NCBI RefSeq assembly: GCF_020075705.1
Contig: NZ_JAIQUM010000023.1
Location: forward strand, 1-64,000
DNA length: 64,000 bases
Direction of reading: 5' to 3'
DNA from: Metabacillus rhizolycopersici
GTDB taxonomy: Bacteria; Bacillota; Bacilli; Bacillales; Bacillaceae
Under the pieces are notes generated by a model, which did not search any database, was not told where the DNA came from, and was given only the letters and a program-made list of their open reading frames with translations. Below, one piece after another: positions 19,529-30,429 of this stretch. A program made the position numbers and the translations under genes. How positions within the stretch are numbered: position 1 is the stretch's first letter; each line of letters opens with the position of its first letter.

Positions 19529-19894
19529 ATGATGATGAGATGGTTAGTCAGTATTCTTGTGAATGCGTTAATTTTAATTGTTGTTGCTGGCTTCTTTGAT
19601 TCATTTTATTTGAGTGGAATCGGTGCGGCCTTAGGGGCAAGCTTCATATTATCAGTGTTAAACGTTCTTGTGAAACCATTTTTGATTATATTGACACTGC
19701 CGGTAACGGTCCTTACTTTAGGATTATTTCTCTTTGTGATCAATGCGATCACATTAATGATTACAGAAGGTCTCATGGGCGACGCCTTTAATATCGATCA
19801 TTTCGGGGCAGCTATTTTAGCAGCAATCGTGATGTCATTGCTCAATTTAATGATTCAAAAGGGCATTGTTGAACCATATAAAAAAACAAAATAA
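19529..19894 (+). CDS. yvlD: 4-TM phage-holin superfamily membrane protein YvlD
   Basis: A 121-residue protein with four predicted membrane segments, of the family annotated as mycobacterial-type 4TM phage holin (the yvlD group). The motif NVLVKPFLIILTLPVTVLTL is typical. Despite the name it is a host membrane protein, probably linked to envelope stress with YvlC. Starts at 19529, 19532 or 19535 (ATG ATG ATG) are all possible; no strong ribosome site is seen, consistent with coupling to yvlC. Confidence 0.88.
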   Translation: MMMRWLVSILVNALILIVVAGFFDSFYLSGIGAALGASFILSVLNVLVKPFLIILTLPVTVLTLGLFLFVINAITLMITEGLMGDAFNIDHFGAAILAAIVMSLLNLMIQKGIVEPYKKTK

Positions 19895-19905
19895 ACGTTG
19901 TTTAA

Positions 19906-19935
19906 GAGGAGAAATGTTGCTGATTTCTCTTTTTT
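19906..19935 (+). terminator. Rho-independent terminator after yvlD
   Basis: GGAGAAAT/ATTTCTCT stem with a seven-base loop and TTTTTT. Confidence 0.8.
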
Positions 19936-19981
19936 ACGTTTAGGAACTTATAAAATTCTTGTACTGTGGATAAGCGCACGA

Positions 19982-20103
19982 TATCCAGCTCCAGCGCCTA
20001 GCCCCTCTTGGGTCTAAGCCACTTTTGAATTGAAGGCAAAGTACGCCTTCTATTCAAAAGCGTCTTATTTGCCCGAGGCTGATCAAGGCGCTTATGCTTT
20101 TAT
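19982..20103 (+). repeat. structured interspersed repeat B, copy 1
   Basis: Begins TCCAGCTCCAGCGCCTAG and ends AAGGCGCTTATGC, with an outer AGCGCCT/AAGGCGCT pairing and an inner stem CTTTTGAATTGAAGGC/GCCTTCTATTCAAAAG. Related copies lie at 24180-24332, 59817-60041 and, worn, 60228-60321. Confidence 0.9.
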
Positions 20104-20160
20104 TTATCCCCTATTGGTAAAAAAACCAAAATTTGCACATACTACTACTGGGTGAATAGT

Positions 20161-21672
20161 ATGTACAAATTTAACCATGTTGTCAGTTTGATATGGATGG
20201 CGTTGCTTGTGTCTCTTTTCCTTCCTTCGTATTATGTAAATCATTCGGGTCATTCTTCTCCTGTCGAAAAAAGTGCTTCAAATAATTTTTACCATGCTCA
20301 TCAATATACGTCGGTCACAGCTAATCATGTGATGGTAAGCGATAACGCCACCAGCAATGAACCACCAAATGGATATAAACCAAAAGGTGAAAAAGAGTTC
20401 TCTACTAAAAAATATCTTTCTTTAAAAGAAAAAGATAGCGAGGCGAATGAGACTCGTTCAATCACGAAATTCCCGTACCATCGCTTTGATGTCAAGGTAG
20501 ATAAAGATGTTAAACCTTCAGATAAAGTAACGATTCATTGGGAAGGGAAATCGTTACCTGGTAGACAGGTGACGATGTATGTCTGGAATATTCAAGATGA
20601 AAAATGGGTAGGGCTAGAACGGAAATTGGCTGGTGAAAATGATTTTGAACTTAACGGAACCATTACTGCAGAAGAATACGTGGAAAATAATAAATTAAGT
20701 GTTATTGTCCAAGATCAAGTTTCCATTCAATCAAAAAGCTATGACTATTCGTTTGTTTGGATGTCTGATACACAATACTATGCCCAAGATCATCCAGCCA
20801 TTTTTAAGACGTTAACAGAATGGATTTCACAGCATAAAGCCGTCATGAACATAAAATATGTTGTCCATACAGGTGACATCGTTAACAAGGGTCAAGATAT
20901 AAACCAGTGGCAACGTGCTGACTCGTATATGAATACACTTGATGTCGCGAAGATTCCATATGGTGTTCTTCCTGGAAATCATGATGTAGGTGATCATTTT
21001 AAGTTGTATCAGCAATATTTTGGGGAGAATCGTTTTCGAAAAAAACATTATTATGGGGATTCTTATCAAAATAATCGTGGACATTATGATCTCATCTCTG
21101 TGAATGGGAAAGATTATCTTTTTGTTTATATGGGCGGGGATGTGAAAGCTGTTGATATCGAGTGGATGAATCAAGTGCTAGCCGATTTCAAAGATCGAAC
21201 AGCCATTTTAGTGTTTCATGAATACTTAAAGAAAAACGGTAAACGAAGTCAACAAGGAAATGCCATTTTTGAAAAGATTGTTGTGCCTAACCATCATGTC
21301 GTTGCAGTTCTTAGCGGTCATTATCATAGTAGTAAGCTATTAGTCGATGATCTGGATGATAATCTAGATGGCATCGTAGATCGAAAGGTTTATCAGCTAC
21401 TGGCAGATTATCAAAAGGGGCCTGAAGGTGGAAGTGGCTTCATTCGTCTTCTGCACGTTGATGAGGAAACGAATTCGATTGATGTGCAAACGTACTCACC
21501 CTATTTAGATCGCTACCATTACTATAATCCAGATAAATACCCTGGCAAAGACCAATTTACAATGGATATTGATGTGAGAAGAACAGAGAAAATGGTGGCG
21601 ACACGTTATGTTGAAGTGAATGTCTATAAGCAAATTAGTGACGATAACGTTGTTTTTCTTGCAAACGAATAA
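20161..21672 (+). CDS. secreted calcineurin-like metallophosphoesterase
   Basis: Predicted exported phosphoesterase of 503 residues. Residues 8-29 form a hydrophobic signal or anchor (VVSLIWMALLVSLFLPSYYV). A beta-rich N-terminal domain (about 80-195, with FDVKVDKDVKPSDKVTIHWE) precedes the metallophosphoesterase core, whose metal-binding motifs are all present: SDTQYY, HTGDIVNKG, LPGNHD, and SGHYH. Related Bacillus proteins act on extracellular phosphate esters, but the substrate cannot be read from sequence. ATG 20161 follows GGGTGA at six bases; a GTG nine bases earlier is possible. It stands alone between repeat B copy 1 and repeat C copy 1. Confidence 0.88.
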   Translation: MYKFNHVVSLIWMALLVSLFLPSYYVNHSGHSSPVEKSASNNFYHAHQYTSVTANHVMVSDNATSNEPPNGYKPKGEKEFSTKKYLSLKEKDSEANETRSITKFPYHRFDVKVDKDVKPSDKVTIHWEGKSLPGRQVTMYVWNIQDEKWVGLERKLAGENDFELNGTITAEEYVENNKLSVIVQDQVSIQSKSYDYSFVWMSDTQYYAQDHPAIFKTLTEWISQHKAVMNIKYVVHTGDIVNKGQDINQWQRADSYMNTLDVAKIPYGVLPGNHDVGDHFKLYQQYFGENRFRKKHYYGDSYQNNRGHYDLISVNGKDYLFVYMGGDVKAVDIEWMNQVLADFKDRTAILVFHEYLKKNGKRSQQGNAIFEKIVVPNHHVVAVLSGHYHSSKLLVDDLDDNLDGIVDRKVYQLLADYQKGPEGGSGFIRLLHVDEETNSIDVQTYSPYLDRYHYYNPDKYPGKDQFTMDIDVRRTEKMVATRYVEVNVYKQISDDNVVFLANE

Positions 21673-21736
21673 CGAGAGGTCAAACCAGTCACGAATAAAG
21701 TAGTTACGTGCCCAATTCGGGAAACAGGATCCAAAG

Positions 21737-21795
21737 CGGGCCCTGTTGATGGCATTCTATATAACAATAGCAACAAAGTTTGCGAAAACCGCCTT
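21737..21795 (+). repeat. interspersed repeat C, copy 1
   Basis: About 58 bp containing TGTTGATGGCATTCTATAT and CAACAAAGTTTGCGAAAAC. A near-identical stretch occurs at 56622-56672, and a fragment at about 17700. The rest of 21673-22001 holds the hprK promoter and no gene. Confidence 0.85.
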
Positions 21796-21882
21796 GTTTT
21801 TTTACAGATGAAGATTGGCAAGTTTTACGCCGCGAATGATTCGGTAAGAAGGTAACATGTTTATCTTGGATAATTTTATATT

Positions 21883-21910
21883 TTGGAAAATATCGCACTA
21901 ATGCTAAAAT
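21883..21910 (+). promoter_or_regulatory. candidate sigma-A promoter for hprK
   Basis: TTGGAA, 16-base spacer, TAAAAT, about 90 bases before the hprK start. Confidence 0.55.
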
Positions 21911-22001
21911 GAAAAGAGTGTTAGTTGCTAGAATAGGAAGACTAAAATTTTGCATGAAACCTGTTATGTAAGGAAAGTCATGTCATAGGGGAGGATATAT
22001 T

Positions 22002-22937
22002 GTGGTTAAAGTTCGCACACAGGATCTTATTGATAAATTTAAATTTGAGGTAATTAGTGGAGAAGAGGGAGTTAATCGATCAATTACAACAAGTGATTTA
22101 TCCCGTCCAGGTATTGAGATGGCTGGGTTTTTTACATATTATCCGAAGGAAAGAGTGCAGTTGCTCGGTAAAACAGAGCTTTCATTTTTTCATCAACTTA
22201 CACCTCAAGAGAAAAAGCATCGCATGGACGAGCTTTGTACAGATGTTACGCCTGCTATCGTCCTTACGAGAGAGATGGAGGCACCAGCTGAACTAATCGA
22301 GGCATCGGAGCGTGAAGGTGTTCCTGTTTTGCGTTCTCCAATGAAGACGACGCGATTATCAAGTCATTTAACAAACTTCTTGGAAGGAAAGCTTGCGCCT
22401 ACAACGGCGATACATGGTGTATTAGTCGATATTTATGGTGTAGGTGTGCTGATTGTAGGTAAAAGTGGTGTAGGTAAAAGTGAAACAGCTTTAGAATTAG
22501 TCAAGCGTGGTCACCGCCTTGTTGCTGATGATTGTGTTGAAATTCGTCAGGAAGATCAAGATACGTTAATCGGGAGTGCACCTGAACTGATTGAGCATCT
22601 ATTAGAAATTCGTGGGTTGGGTATTATCAATGTCATGACACTATTTGGTGCGGGTGCTGTTCGAAGCTTTAAGCGGATTACACTAGTAATTGATCTTGAG
22701 CTGTGGGATAAAAATAAACAATATGATCGCCTTGGTCTTGATGAAGAAAAAATGAGAATTATTGATACAGATATTACGAAGCTAACCGTTCCGGTTCGCC
22801 CTGGACGAAACTTATCCGTTATCATTGAGGTAGCTGCAATGAACCATCGTTTAAAACGAATGGGTGTTAATGCAGCTGAACAATTTACAAGCAAACTTGC
22901 TGGTGTCATTAAAGAAGGGGATCGTGAGGACGAATAG
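22002..22937 (+). CDS. hprK: HPr kinase/phosphorylase
   Basis: Bifunctional sensor enzyme of carbon catabolite control: phosphorylates Ser46 of HPr and Crh when glycolytic intermediates are high, and removes it when phosphate is high. 311 residues. The N-terminal domain is followed by the C-terminal catalytic core with Walker A GKSGVGKS (153-160), LVADDCVEI, and the family signature [19 protein letters not shown]. Start is GTG 22002 after GGGGAGG. Its target Crh is encoded at the right edge of this window. lgt follows 255 bases downstream, across a degenerate repeat A. Confidence 0.98.
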   Translation: MVKVRTQDLIDKFKFEVISGEEGVNRSITTSDLSRPGIEMAGFFTYYPKERVQLLGKTELSFFHQLTPQEKKHRMDELCTDVTPAIVLTREMEAPAELIEASEREGVPVLRSPMKTTRLSSHLTNFLEGKLAPTTAIHGVLVDIYGVGVLIVGKSGVGKSETALELVKRGHRLVADDCVEIRQEDQDTLIGSAPELIEHLLEIRGLGIINVMTLFGAGAVRSFKRITLVIDLELWDKNKQYDRLGLDEEKMRIIDTDITKLTVPVRPGRNLSVIIEVAAMNHRLKRMGVNAAEQFTSKLAGVIKEGDREDE

Positions 22938-23077
22938 TCATGAAACGGTCAGACCGCTTAGACGATGAAGGTTCGAGCAATAATTGTTGTTGGGGCGGGT
23001 TCGACCATGATAAAAGTACTTCTTAAAATGAAAATCATATAGAGAATTATCACATACATAAAGCACGACTTACCTAA

Positions 23078-23157
23078 CTCTTTACAGGCAGAGTAAGCTC
23101 CCGCCTGCCTTCCCTTTTGCTCTTGAATATAGGGTAGGTGGGGACTGCCTGGTAAGA
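23078..23157 (+). repeat. degenerate repeat A
   Basis: ACAGGCAGAGTAAGCTCCC ... GTGGGGACTGCCTGGTAA keeps the outer CAGGCAG/CTGCCTG and part of the inner stem of repeat A, with both arms changed in step. The terminal hairpin is missing. Confidence 0.55.
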
Positions 23158-23192
23158 ATAGGATAAAAATATTTTAGTAGGGAGATGAACAA

Positions 23193-24011
23193 ATGGAAGA
23201 AGGTCTAAGGCCGCTTGATCCCATATTTCTTGAATTAGGTCCTTTGCAAATTCATTGGTACGGCGTCATTATCGGTGTAGGTGCATTACTTGGACTTTTA
23301 CTAGCTGTAAGGGAAAGTGAGAGACGAGGATTACATAAAGACACATTTGTGGATGTTGTACTATTTGCCATTCCGATGGCTATTATTGGAGCGAGAGCAT
23401 ATTATGTCATTTTTCAGTGGGATTATTATTCGCAAAATCCTGGTGATATCATTAAAATCTGGAACGGTGGCCTCGCGATCCACGGAGGACTTATTGCAGC
23501 GTTAATAACGGGTGCAATTTTTGCGCGAGTAAAAAAAATATCGTTCTGGAAGCTTGCTGACATTGCTGCACCAAGTATTATTCTCGGTCAGGCGATTGGT
23601 CGTTGGGGAAATTTTATAAACCAAGAAGCACATGGTGGTCCTGTGACGAGGGAGTTTTTAGAAGGATTATTATTACCAGATTTTATCGTCAATCAAATGT
23701 ATATTAATGGACAATATTATCATCCTACGTTCTTATATGAATCATTGTGGAATTTGGTTGGATTTATCGGGTTACTTTTGTTAAGAAAAGCTAATTTTAG
23801 ACGTGGGGAGCTCTTTTTAACCTATGTCATCTGGTATTCTGTTGGTCGTTTCTTTATCGAAGGACTCCGAACAGATAGCTTGATGTTAACGGAGTATTTA
23901 CGGGTTGCTCAGGTGATCTCAATCGTTTTAGTTATAATCGCAGTTGCTACGCTTATTTATCGACGCGTGGCAGGATATTCGAAAGAGAGATATTTAGACA
24001 CAAGTAAATAA
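23193..24011 (+). CDS. lgt: prolipoprotein diacylglyceryl transferase
   Basis: Membrane enzyme that moves diacylglycerol from phosphatidylglycerol to the lipobox cysteine of prolipoproteins, the first step of lipoprotein maturation. 272 residues with about seven membrane spans. Family motifs seen: [19 protein letters not shown], the signature [14 protein letters not shown], and the C-terminal [16 protein letters not shown] 23193 follows AGGGAGA. Clients encoded in this window include the carbonic anhydrase and the LplA-type binding protein. Confidence 0.98.
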   Translation: MEEGLRPLDPIFLELGPLQIHWYGVIIGVGALLGLLLAVRESERRGLHKDTFVDVVLFAIPMAIIGARAYYVIFQWDYYSQNPGDIIKIWNGGLAIHGGLIAALITGAIFARVKKISFWKLADIAAPSIILGQAIGRWGNFINQEAHGGPVTREFLEGLLLPDFIVNQMYINGQYYHPTFLYESLWNLVGFIGLLLLRKANFRRGELFLTYVIWYSVGRFFIEGLRTDSLMLTEYLRVAQVISIVLVIIAVATLIYRRVAGYSKERYLDTSK

Positions 24012-24179
24012 TCGTTGACGCGATTGCGAGGAGGATATAGGAACGGAACTCCGCAATTTGCTTAAAATAACGATTAAACTTCAAAATAGATACAATCGAT
24101 GATGTGACAACTTGCTTCGTTCTCGCCACCATATTGAAGTGTGCTTTAGTAGGAAATCTAATTTCCTTTTCAAAGGTTA

Positions 24180-24332
24180 AGAAAGTATAAATCTTTTGAC
24201 TTAGTTTTAGTGTCCAGCTCCAGCGCCTAGCCCCTCTTGGGTCTAAGCCACTCAGGAATTGAAGGCAAAGAACACCTTCTATTCCTGAGCGTCTTATTTG
24301 CCCGAGGCTGAACAAGGCGCTTGCGCTTTTCT
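24180..24332 (+). repeat. structured interspersed repeat B, copy 2
   Basis: Same plan as copy 1 with inner stem CTCAGGAATTGAAGG/CCTTCTATTCCTGAG. An AT-rich flank at 24180-24212 (ACTTAGTTTTAGTGTCCAG) is shared with the reverse-oriented copy 3, so the unit extends beyond the GC-rich core. The remainder of 24012-24399 holds no gene. Confidence 0.9.
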
Positions 24333-24399
24333 TATTTTAAATGGTGACGAGAATAGAGTATAGAATGTTTCGTCATATTCATCAAGGAGAGGATAAACG

Positions 24400-25347
24400 G
24401 TGCGCAGTAGTTTGAAAAAAGGCTTTCAAGCGGGGATTCAGACAACTTGGACATTAGGGAAGGTGATCTTCCCGATTACATTGATTGTCAGCCTGCTGCA
24501 GTATACACCTGTATTGGGTTGGATAACAAAGCTCATTACACCAATTATGGGGATATTCGGATTATCGGGTGAAGCAGCCATCCCATTAGTTATTGGAAAT
24601 TTCCTGAATCTTTACGCTGGGATTGGGGCTATCTTATCGCTTGATTTAACTGTGAAAGAGGTTTTTATCCTAGCTTTAATGCTATCTTTTTCACATAATT
24701 TACTTATTGAGTCAACTGTAGCGGCAAAAGTTGGACTAAAGATATGGATCATTTTACTTGTAAGGCTTGGACTTGCATTCGGATCTGCTATCGTTGTAAA
24801 TCTTGTCTGGCAAGGTGGCAGTGAAATGGCTCAATACGGATTTGTCAGTAACACAGCCGTGATACCGAATGGCTGGTTAGAAATCATTGGCTTATCTGTA
24901 CAAAAGGCAGGATTAGGTGTGATCCAACTTGCATTGATTGTTATTCCATTGATGATTGTGATTCAATGTTTAAAGGATTTTGGAGTGCTAACTGTTTTTA
25001 CACGCTGGATGGCACCTGTTACACGTCTGTTAGGGATGAAGGAAAATACATCGATGACTCTAGTTGCGGGTCTGACAATCGGTTTGGCATTTGGAGCAGG
25101 TGTCATGATTAAGGCGGTAGAAGAGGACAATGTTAGTCATAAAGATTTAACGTTAGCATTTATTTTTCTCGTTGCCTGTCATGCAGTTGTTGAAGATACA
25201 CTTGTTTTTATTCCATTAGGAATTCCAGTTTTACCATTACTGATTATCCGCCTAACGGTAGCAATTACTTTAACAATAATCATCGCAGCGATTTGGCGTA
25301 AGCTTGAAGCTGCACCAAATAGAAAGGAAGCATCTTATGAAAATTAA
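24400..25347 (+). CDS. yvoD: nucleoside-recognition (Gate) domain membrane protein YvoD
   Basis: A 315-residue integral membrane protein with two Gate/nucleoside-recognition-like halves ([20 protein letters not shown] and later [20 protein letters not shown]) of the kind found in spore maturation protein A/B. Conserved polar positions include [17 protein letters not shown] and [14 protein letters not shown]. It sits between lgt and ppaX exactly as yvoD does in B. subtilis. GTG 24400 follows AAGGAGAGG. It overlaps ppaX by 11 bases. Function is not established. Confidence 0.85.
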   Translation: MRSSLKKGFQAGIQTTWTLGKVIFPITLIVSLLQYTPVLGWITKLITPIMGIFGLSGEAAIPLVIGNFLNLYAGIGAILSLDLTVKEVFILALMLSFSHNLLIESTVAAKVGLKIWIILLVRLGLAFGSAIVVNLVWQGGSEMAQYGFVSNTAVIPNGWLEIIGLSVQKAGLGVIQLALIVIPLMIVIQCLKDFGVLTVFTRWMAPVTRLLGMKENTSMTLVAGLTIGLAFGAGVMIKAVEEDNVSHKDLTLAFIFLVACHAVVEDTLVFIPLGIPVLPLLIIRLTVAITLTIIIAAIWRKLEAAPNRKEASYEN

Positions 25348-25978
25348 TACAGTATTATTCGACTTAGATGGAACATTAATTGATACAAACGAGCTCATCA
25401 TTGAATCATATCTTCATACACTAAATTCATATTATCCAAACAAATACAAGCGTGAAGATGTATTACCATTTATGGGACCGACTCTCCAAGAAGCGTTTGA
25501 TAGCATTGATCCAGACAAGACAGAGGACATGATCAAGATGTATCGCAAGTTTAACCATGAACAGCACGATAACCTTGTAACCGAATTTGAAACCGTATTT
25601 GACACGGTTAAAACTCTTCACGAACAAGGCTTTAAGCTGGCGATTGTCACAACGAAGATTCGTACTACGGTTAATATGGGATTAAAGCTATCGAAGCTTG
25701 ACCAATTTTTTGATGTGATTGTCACAATTGATGATGTTGAACATGCGAAGCCACATCCTCAACCAGTCTTAATGGCGTTAGAGCAACTTAATTCTTCACC
25801 TGAGGATGCGATTATGGTAGGCGATAATCATCATGATGTTGGAGCAGGCAAAAGTGCTGGAACGAAAACAGCGGGTGTTGCCTGGAGTGCGAAGGGAAGA
25901 GACTATATGAGTAGTCTTAACCCTGACTACTTACTTGATACAATGAGCGATTTGTTGAAAATAGTTGGAGCGAAATGA
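25337..25978 (+). CDS. ppaX: pyrophosphatase PpaX
   Basis: HAD-superfamily hydrolase that in B. subtilis splits the pyrophosphate released when HprK dephosphorylates Ser-phosphorylated HPr. 213 residues. HAD motif I is [10 protein letters not shown] (8-17), motif II VTTK, and the C-terminal motif [17 protein letters not shown] 25337 lies inside the end of yvoD after AAAGGAAG, indicating coupling. Located three genes from hprK, in the conserved order. Confidence 0.96.
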   Translation: MKINTVLFDLDGTLIDTNELIIESYLHTLNSYYPNKYKREDVLPFMGPTLQEAFDSIDPDKTEDMIKMYRKFNHEQHDNLVTEFETVFDTVKTLHEQGFKLAIVTTKIRTTVNMGLKLSKLDQFFDVIVTIDDVEHAKPHPQPVLMALEQLNSSPEDAIMVGDNHHDVGAGKSAGTKTAGVAWSAKGRDYMSSLNPDYLLDTMSDLLKIVGAK

Positions 25979-26506
25979 GTGAGAAGAACAACTAGGTATC
26001 CAGTTTCGGGGGCGAATTCATTATGGCATGTGTATAAAACCGTGCCATTTTGGAAGGTTGTGCGCAATTTTATCGTCATACAGCTCGCACGGTATATGCC
26101 ATTTTTAGCGGTAAAGAACTGGCTTTACAAAACGTTTTTACGGATGGAAGTAGGAGAGCAAGCCTCGTTTGCATTAATGGTGATGCTTGATGTGATGTTT
26201 CCTGAAAAAATATCGGTAGGGAAAAATACGGTCATTGGCTATAATACAACGATACTGGCTCATGAATATTTAATAAAGGAATATCGCCTTGGAGATGTGA
26301 AAATCGGTAACGAGGTATTGATTGGTGCCAATTCAACAATCTTACCAGGTGTTGTGATCGGTGATGGTGCCATCATTTCAGCAGGGACGCTTGTCCACAA
26401 GGATGTACCTGCAGGAGCGTTTGTGGGTGGAAATCCAATGCAAGTGATTTATACAAAGGAAGAATTGGTAAAAAGGGAAGAATTAGTGGCTGCTAGTGAA
26501 AACTAG
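25979..26506 (+). CDS. yvoF: hexapeptide-repeat acyltransferase YvoF
   Basis: A 175-residue protein of the left-handed beta-helix acetyltransferase family. Hexapeptide repeats run from about residue 78 ([16 protein letters not shown]) to 150 ([38 protein letters not shown]). The N-terminal third is hydrophobic and basic. Start is GTG 25979, immediately after the ppaX stop. The stop codon lies inside the terminator hairpin. Acceptor substrate unknown. Confidence 0.9.
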   Translation: MRRTTRYPVSGANSLWHVYKTVPFWKVVRNFIVIQLARYMPFLAVKNWLYKTFLRMEVGEQASFALMVMLDVMFPEKISVGKNTVIGYNTTILAHEYLIKEYRLGDVKIGNEVLIGANSTILPGVVIGDGAIISAGTLVHKDVPAGAFVGGNPMQVIYTKEELVKREELVAASEN

Positions 26507-26518
26507 TAGCCATTTTTT
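26487..26518 (+). terminator. Rho-independent terminator of the hprK-region genes
   Basis: GGCTGCTAGT-GAAA-ACTAGTAGCC followed by ATTTTTT; it overlaps the last codons of yvoF. Confidence 0.85.
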
Positions 26519-26655
26519 AAATGAAAATTGGAAGCGCCCTTTCTTTTGGATAAAAAAATAAATGAAGAAACGAGTCTTAAGACTGTGGGTGTTCATTAAA
26601 CTGTTGTAAGCCTGAATAAAAGGCGAATAGAGAGGAAATGACAAAGAAATAGTAC

Positions 26656-26684
26656 TTGTAAAAGTTCCTTCATTTTGGTAGTAT
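26656..26684 (+). promoter_or_regulatory. candidate sigma-A promoter of the his operon
   Basis: TTGTAA, 17-base spacer, TAGTAT, 70 bases before hisZ. The leader is too short for a T-box and I see none. Confidence 0.6.
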
Positions 26685-26754
26685 ATTAACATATTAGCGA
26701 GGTAAAGGATTCTGAAAATAATAATTAATGAGACATTGACGGGGGTACAGACAC

Positions 26755-27921
26755 ATGTTTATGTTTGAGAAACCGCTTGGAATGGTAGATACATTACCGA
26801 ATTTATATGAAGTGAAAAAGAAGACACGTCACGCGATGACGAATGTGATTGAACAGTGGGGATTTCAGTTTATTGAAACACCAACACTTGAATACTACGA
26901 AACGGTTGGGGTTCAATCAGCGATTCTTGATCAACAGTTGTTTAAATTATTGGATGCTCAGGGGCATACATTGGTGCTTAGACCAGAAATGACAGCACCG
27001 ATTGCACGTGTTGCTGCATCTAAATTATATAATGACCTCTATCCATTACGCCTTGCCTATTCGGCAAATGTTTTTCGGGCCCAACAGCGGGAAGGTGGAC
27101 GTCCAGCAGAGTTTGAACAAGTCGGTGTTGAATTAATCGGCGATGGTACAACGAGTGCTGATGCGGAAGTCATTGCATTAATGGTTGCCACTTTAAAGGA
27201 AGCTGGACTCGAGAATTTTAAAATCGCGATCGGACATATTGGCTATGCAAATGCTTTGTTTAAAGAAGTTTTAGGAAGCCAAGAACGGGTGGATGTATTA
27301 AGACGCTTCCTTTATGAAAAGAATTATGTTGGCTATAAAGAACATGTGAAGAGCTTACCGTTATCCTCAATTGATAAAGAACGACTATTCACTTTATTAA
27401 AGCTCCGTGGAGACATTGATAAAGTAGGAGAAGCGCAGGATATTGTCACATCTTCGCAAGCACGTGACTCGTTAGAAGAAATTAGTCAGCTTTGGTCGAT
27501 CCTAGAGGAGTTGCAAGTAACCGATTATTTACAATTAGATTTAAACATTGTTAGTCATATGAGTTATTATACGGGCATTTTATTTGAAGTACATGCAGAC
27601 AACGTTGGTTTTTTAATCGGAAGCGGTGGAAGGTATGATCACCTTTTTGAAAAATTTAATCGTGCTGCACCTGCAACCGGGTTTGGCCTTCGAATAGATC
27701 GCCTAATTGAGGCGCTTAAAATGACCGATGAACAGAAGCTTGAATGTGTCATTTATAGTCAAGAACGTCGTTTAGAGGCGATTGCTCACGCGACAAAACT
27801 TCGTGCCAGCAATAAACGCGTTGTCATGCAGGATATAAGCGGAATTAAAGATGTTGACGTATTTACCAAGCATTTTGAAGAAGTTGTCTATTTTATCGGA
27901 TCTCGAAAGGGGGAGCTGTAA
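26755..27921 (+). CDS. hisZ: ATP phosphoribosyltransferase regulatory subunit HisZ
   Basis: Histidyl-tRNA-synthetase paralogue that activates the short form of HisG, forming a hetero-octamer for the first step of histidine synthesis. 388 residues; begins MFMFEKP as in Bacillus HisZ. Class II synthetase-like motifs remain: [22 protein letters not shown], and GGRYDHLF. The C-terminal anticodon-binding domain of HisRS is absent, as expected. First gene of the operon; hisG follows one base after its stop. Confidence 0.96.
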   Translation: MFMFEKPLGMVDTLPNLYEVKKKTRHAMTNVIEQWGFQFIETPTLEYYETVGVQSAILDQQLFKLLDAQGHTLVLRPEMTAPIARVAASKLYNDLYPLRLAYSANVFRAQQREGGRPAEFEQVGVELIGDGTTSADAEVIALMVATLKEAGLENFKIAIGHIGYANALFKEVLGSQERVDVLRRFLYEKNYVGYKEHVKSLPLSSIDKERLFTLLKLRGDIDKVGEAQDIVTSSQARDSLEEISQLWSILEELQVTDYLQLDLNIVSHMSYYTGILFEVHADNVGFLIGSGGRYDHLFEKFNRAAPATGFGLRIDRLIEALKMTDEQKLECVIYSQERRLEAIAHATKLRASNKRVVMQDISGIKDVDVFTKHFEEVVYFIGSRKGEL

Positions 27922-27922
27922 G

Positions 27923-28552
27923 GTGAAAAACATGTTAACAATTGCGATGCCAAAAGGAAGAATTTTTGAAGAAGCGGCAGACATGCTTCGCAAAGCCAAT
28001 TATCAGCTTCCTCCAGAATTTGATGAATCAAGAAAGTTGATTTTAGATGTACCAAACGAGAACATTCGGTTTATTTTAGCGAAGCCAATGGATGTCGTGA
28101 CCTATGTAGAACATGGTGTTGCAGATGTCGGAATTGCTGGCAAGGATGTTATGCTGGAAGAAGAACGTGATGTGTACGAGGTTCTTGACTTGAAAATTAG
28201 TGCATGCTATTTAGCCGTTGCTGGTCTACCGAATGTCAAGCTATCGGATGTAGCGCCTAAGGTTGCAACAAAATATCCAACAGTCGCATCAAGCTATTTC
28301 CGTGAACAAGGAGAACAGGTCGAAATCATTAAATTAAATGGTTCAATTGAGCTCGCACCACTCATTGGATTAGCTGATCGGATTGTTGATATTGTCTCAA
28401 CTGGAAGAACGCTGAAGGAAAATGGCTTAGTTGAATTAGAGCATATATGTGATATAACATCTCGTCTGATCGTTAACCCTGTTAGCTATCGCATGAAAGA
28501 TGAGCCGATTGATGAGCTAGTAGAACGGCTATCGAAAGTAATTGGAGGTTAA
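27923..28552 (+). CDS. hisG: ATP phosphoribosyltransferase, short form
   Basis: Catalyses ATP + PRPP to phosphoribosyl-ATP, committing carbon to histidine. The 209-residue short form needs HisZ, encoded just upstream. Typical N-terminus [14 protein letters not shown], then [20 protein letters not shown] and the PRPP-binding stretch [19 protein letters not shown] 27923 follows GGGGGAG at eight bases and gives the same N-terminal length as the B. subtilis enzyme; the open frame back to 27851 overlaps hisZ and is not used. Confidence 0.96.
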   Translation: MKNMLTIAMPKGRIFEEAADMLRKANYQLPPEFDESRKLILDVPNENIRFILAKPMDVVTYVEHGVADVGIAGKDVMLEEERDVYEVLDLKISACYLAVAGLPNVKLSDVAPKVATKYPTVASSYFREQGEQVEIIKLNGSIELAPLIGLADRIVDIVSTGRTLKENGLVELEHICDITSRLIVNPVSYRMKDEPIDELVERLSKVIGG

Positions 28553-28556
28553 TCGG

Positions 28557-29825
28557 ATGAAAATTACTCGTATTACTGATAAAAATGTCTCGTTAAGACG
28601 AACAATTGATACAGGTACTGAGGAGCAACGTTCAATCGTGCAATCGATTATTTCAACGGTTCGTGAAGAAGGAGACAAAGCGCTTTTTTCTTATACAGAA
28701 ACCTTCGACCAGGTATCCTTATCAGACTTAAAGGTTACAGAAGAGGAATTTACGGCAGCGTATGAAGCGCTTGACGATGAATTGGTCAATATCATTCGCG
28801 AAGCTGCAGCTAACATTCGTTCTTTCCATGAAAAGCAGAAGCGTGAAACATGGATTAGCTATAATGATGAAGGAACAATGCTCGGGCAAAAAATAACTGC
28901 CATAGATGCAGTCGGCGTATACGTACCAGGTGGAACAGCGGCCTATCCATCCTCCGTTTTAATGAATGTGATACCTGCACAGGTTGCTGGTGTAAAGCGG
29001 ATCGTCATTACTTCTCCTCCAAATCAACAGGGGACTCTACCGGCTGGCGTTTTAGTTGCGGCTAAGGAGCTTGGCATTGCGGAAATTTATAAAGTTGGTG
29101 GTGCCCAAGCGATCGCAGCGTTAGCTTATGGAACAGAAACAATTGCCTCAGTCGATAAAATCATGGGGCCAGGAAATATCTTTGTCGCGTTAGCAAAACG
29201 TGAAGTGTTCGGGATTGTTGATATCGATATGATTGCAGGTCCTAGTGAAATTGTTGTGTTAAGTGATGAAACGGCGAGAGCAAATGAAATTGCCGCTGAC
29301 TTATTATCACAAGCAGAACATGACAAAAACTCATCGAGTATTCTAGTCACAACGTCAATGAAGCAGGCTGAAGAAGTAAAAGCCGAAGTGGAAAAACAAG
29401 TTGCGACATTACCAAGAAAAGAGATTGCAAAAGCGTCAATTGAAACATACGGACATATTTATGTGGCAGCTGATCTTGAAACGGCGATCGCGGTAGTGAA
29501 CGAGCTTGCACCAGAACATCTTGAAGTGTTAACAGAAAATCCGTTAGCTCTTTTAAATGAAATTAGGCATGCGGGAGCCATTTTTCTTGGGCGTTATAGT
29601 TCTGAACCAGTTGGCGACTATTTTGCAGGTCCTAACCACGTGTTACCGACAAATGGAACAGCGAGGTTTTCAAGTCCACTAAATGTGGATGACTTTATGA
29701 AGAAATCAAGCATTATTTCGTATAGTGAACGAGCATTCCAGAACAATTATGCGAAGGTGGCAAAATTAGCGCGCCTTGAAGGCTTAGAAGCGCATGCTCG
29801 TGCCATGGAAGAAAGGCTTAAATAG
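28557..29825 (+). CDS. hisD: histidinol dehydrogenase
   Basis: Zinc- and NAD-dependent enzyme for the last two oxidations, L-histidinol to L-histidine. 422 residues. Hallmarks: [45 protein letters not shown], the zinc/active-site region [13 protein letters not shown] and [11 protein letters not shown] 28557 follows GGAGGTT, four bases after the hisG stop. Confidence 0.97.
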   Translation: MKITRITDKNVSLRRTIDTGTEEQRSIVQSIISTVREEGDKALFSYTETFDQVSLSDLKVTEEEFTAAYEALDDELVNIIREAAANIRSFHEKQKRETWISYNDEGTMLGQKITAIDAVGVYVPGGTAAYPSSVLMNVIPAQVAGVKRIVITSPPNQQGTLPAGVLVAAKELGIAEIYKVGGAQAIAALAYGTETIASVDKIMGPGNIFVALAKREVFGIVDIDMIAGPSEIVVLSDETARANEIAADLLSQAEHDKNSSSILVTTSMKQAEEVKAEVEKQVATLPRKEIAKASIETYGHIYVAADLETAIAVVNELAPEHLEVLTENPLALLNEIRHAGAIFLGRYSSEPVGDYFAGPNHVLPTNGTARFSSPLNVDDFMKKSSIISYSERAFQNNYAKVAKLARLEGLEAHARAMEERLK

Positions 29826-29837
29826 GAGGACGAATTT

Positions 29838-30428
29838 ATGACAAGAACAGCATCGATTGAACGGAATACAAAAGAAACGCAAATATCTTTATCATTAAAT
29901 GTAGATGGAAAGGGTCAGTCTTCACTTAAGACAGATGTTCCATTTATGGATCACATGCTTGATTTGTTTTCGAAGCACGGTCAATTTGATTTAACCGTCA
30001 ATGCAAATGGCGATATTGAAATTGATGACCATCACACGACTGAGGATATTGGCATTTGTTTAGGACAGGCACTTCGTGAAGCTTTAGGTGATAAACGAGG
30101 AATTAAACGGTATGGCAATGCGTTTGTCCCGATGGATGAGACGCTTGCACAAGTCGTTGTTGATTTAAGTAATCGTCCACATTTTGAGTTTAAAGGGGAA
30201 TTTCCAAGTCAAAAGGTTGGTACGTTTGATACTGAAAATGTGTATGAGTTTTTATGGAAGTTTGCCCTTGAAGCGCGCATAAACCTTCATGTCATCGTTC
30301 ATTATGGACATAACACGCATCATATGATCGAGGGAATCTTTAAAGCGTTAGCAAGAGCATTGGATGAAGCGACAATGATTGACCCACGTATTGAAGGGGA
30401 ACTTCCTTCTACGAAAGGAATGTTATAG
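29838..30428 (+). CDS. hisB: imidazoleglycerol-phosphate dehydratase
   Basis: Manganese enzyme of the histidine pathway; monofunctional, 196 residues. Metal-binding His clusters are visible: [24 protein letters not shown] and [15 protein letters not shown]. Lacks the phosphatase domain of the enterobacterial HisB. ATG 29838 follows AGGAGG; hisH begins one base after its stop. Confidence 0.97.
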   Translation: MTRTASIERNTKETQISLSLNVDGKGQSSLKTDVPFMDHMLDLFSKHGQFDLTVNANGDIEIDDHHTTEDIGICLGQALREALGDKRGIKRYGNAFVPMDETLAQVVVDLSNRPHFEFKGEFPSQKVGTFDTENVYEFLWKFALEARINLHVIVHYGHNTHHMIEGIFKALARALDEATMIDPRIEGELPSTKGML

Positions 30429-30429
30429 G

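Noticed and set aside
19529..19894. Phage holin as a sign of a prophage
   Set aside because: YvlD carries that family name but is a host yvl-operon protein; no other phage genes are nearby.
26690..26754. T-box or other riboswitch in the his leader
   Set aside because: The leader is about 65 bases, with no specifier stem, T-box sequence or antiterminator.
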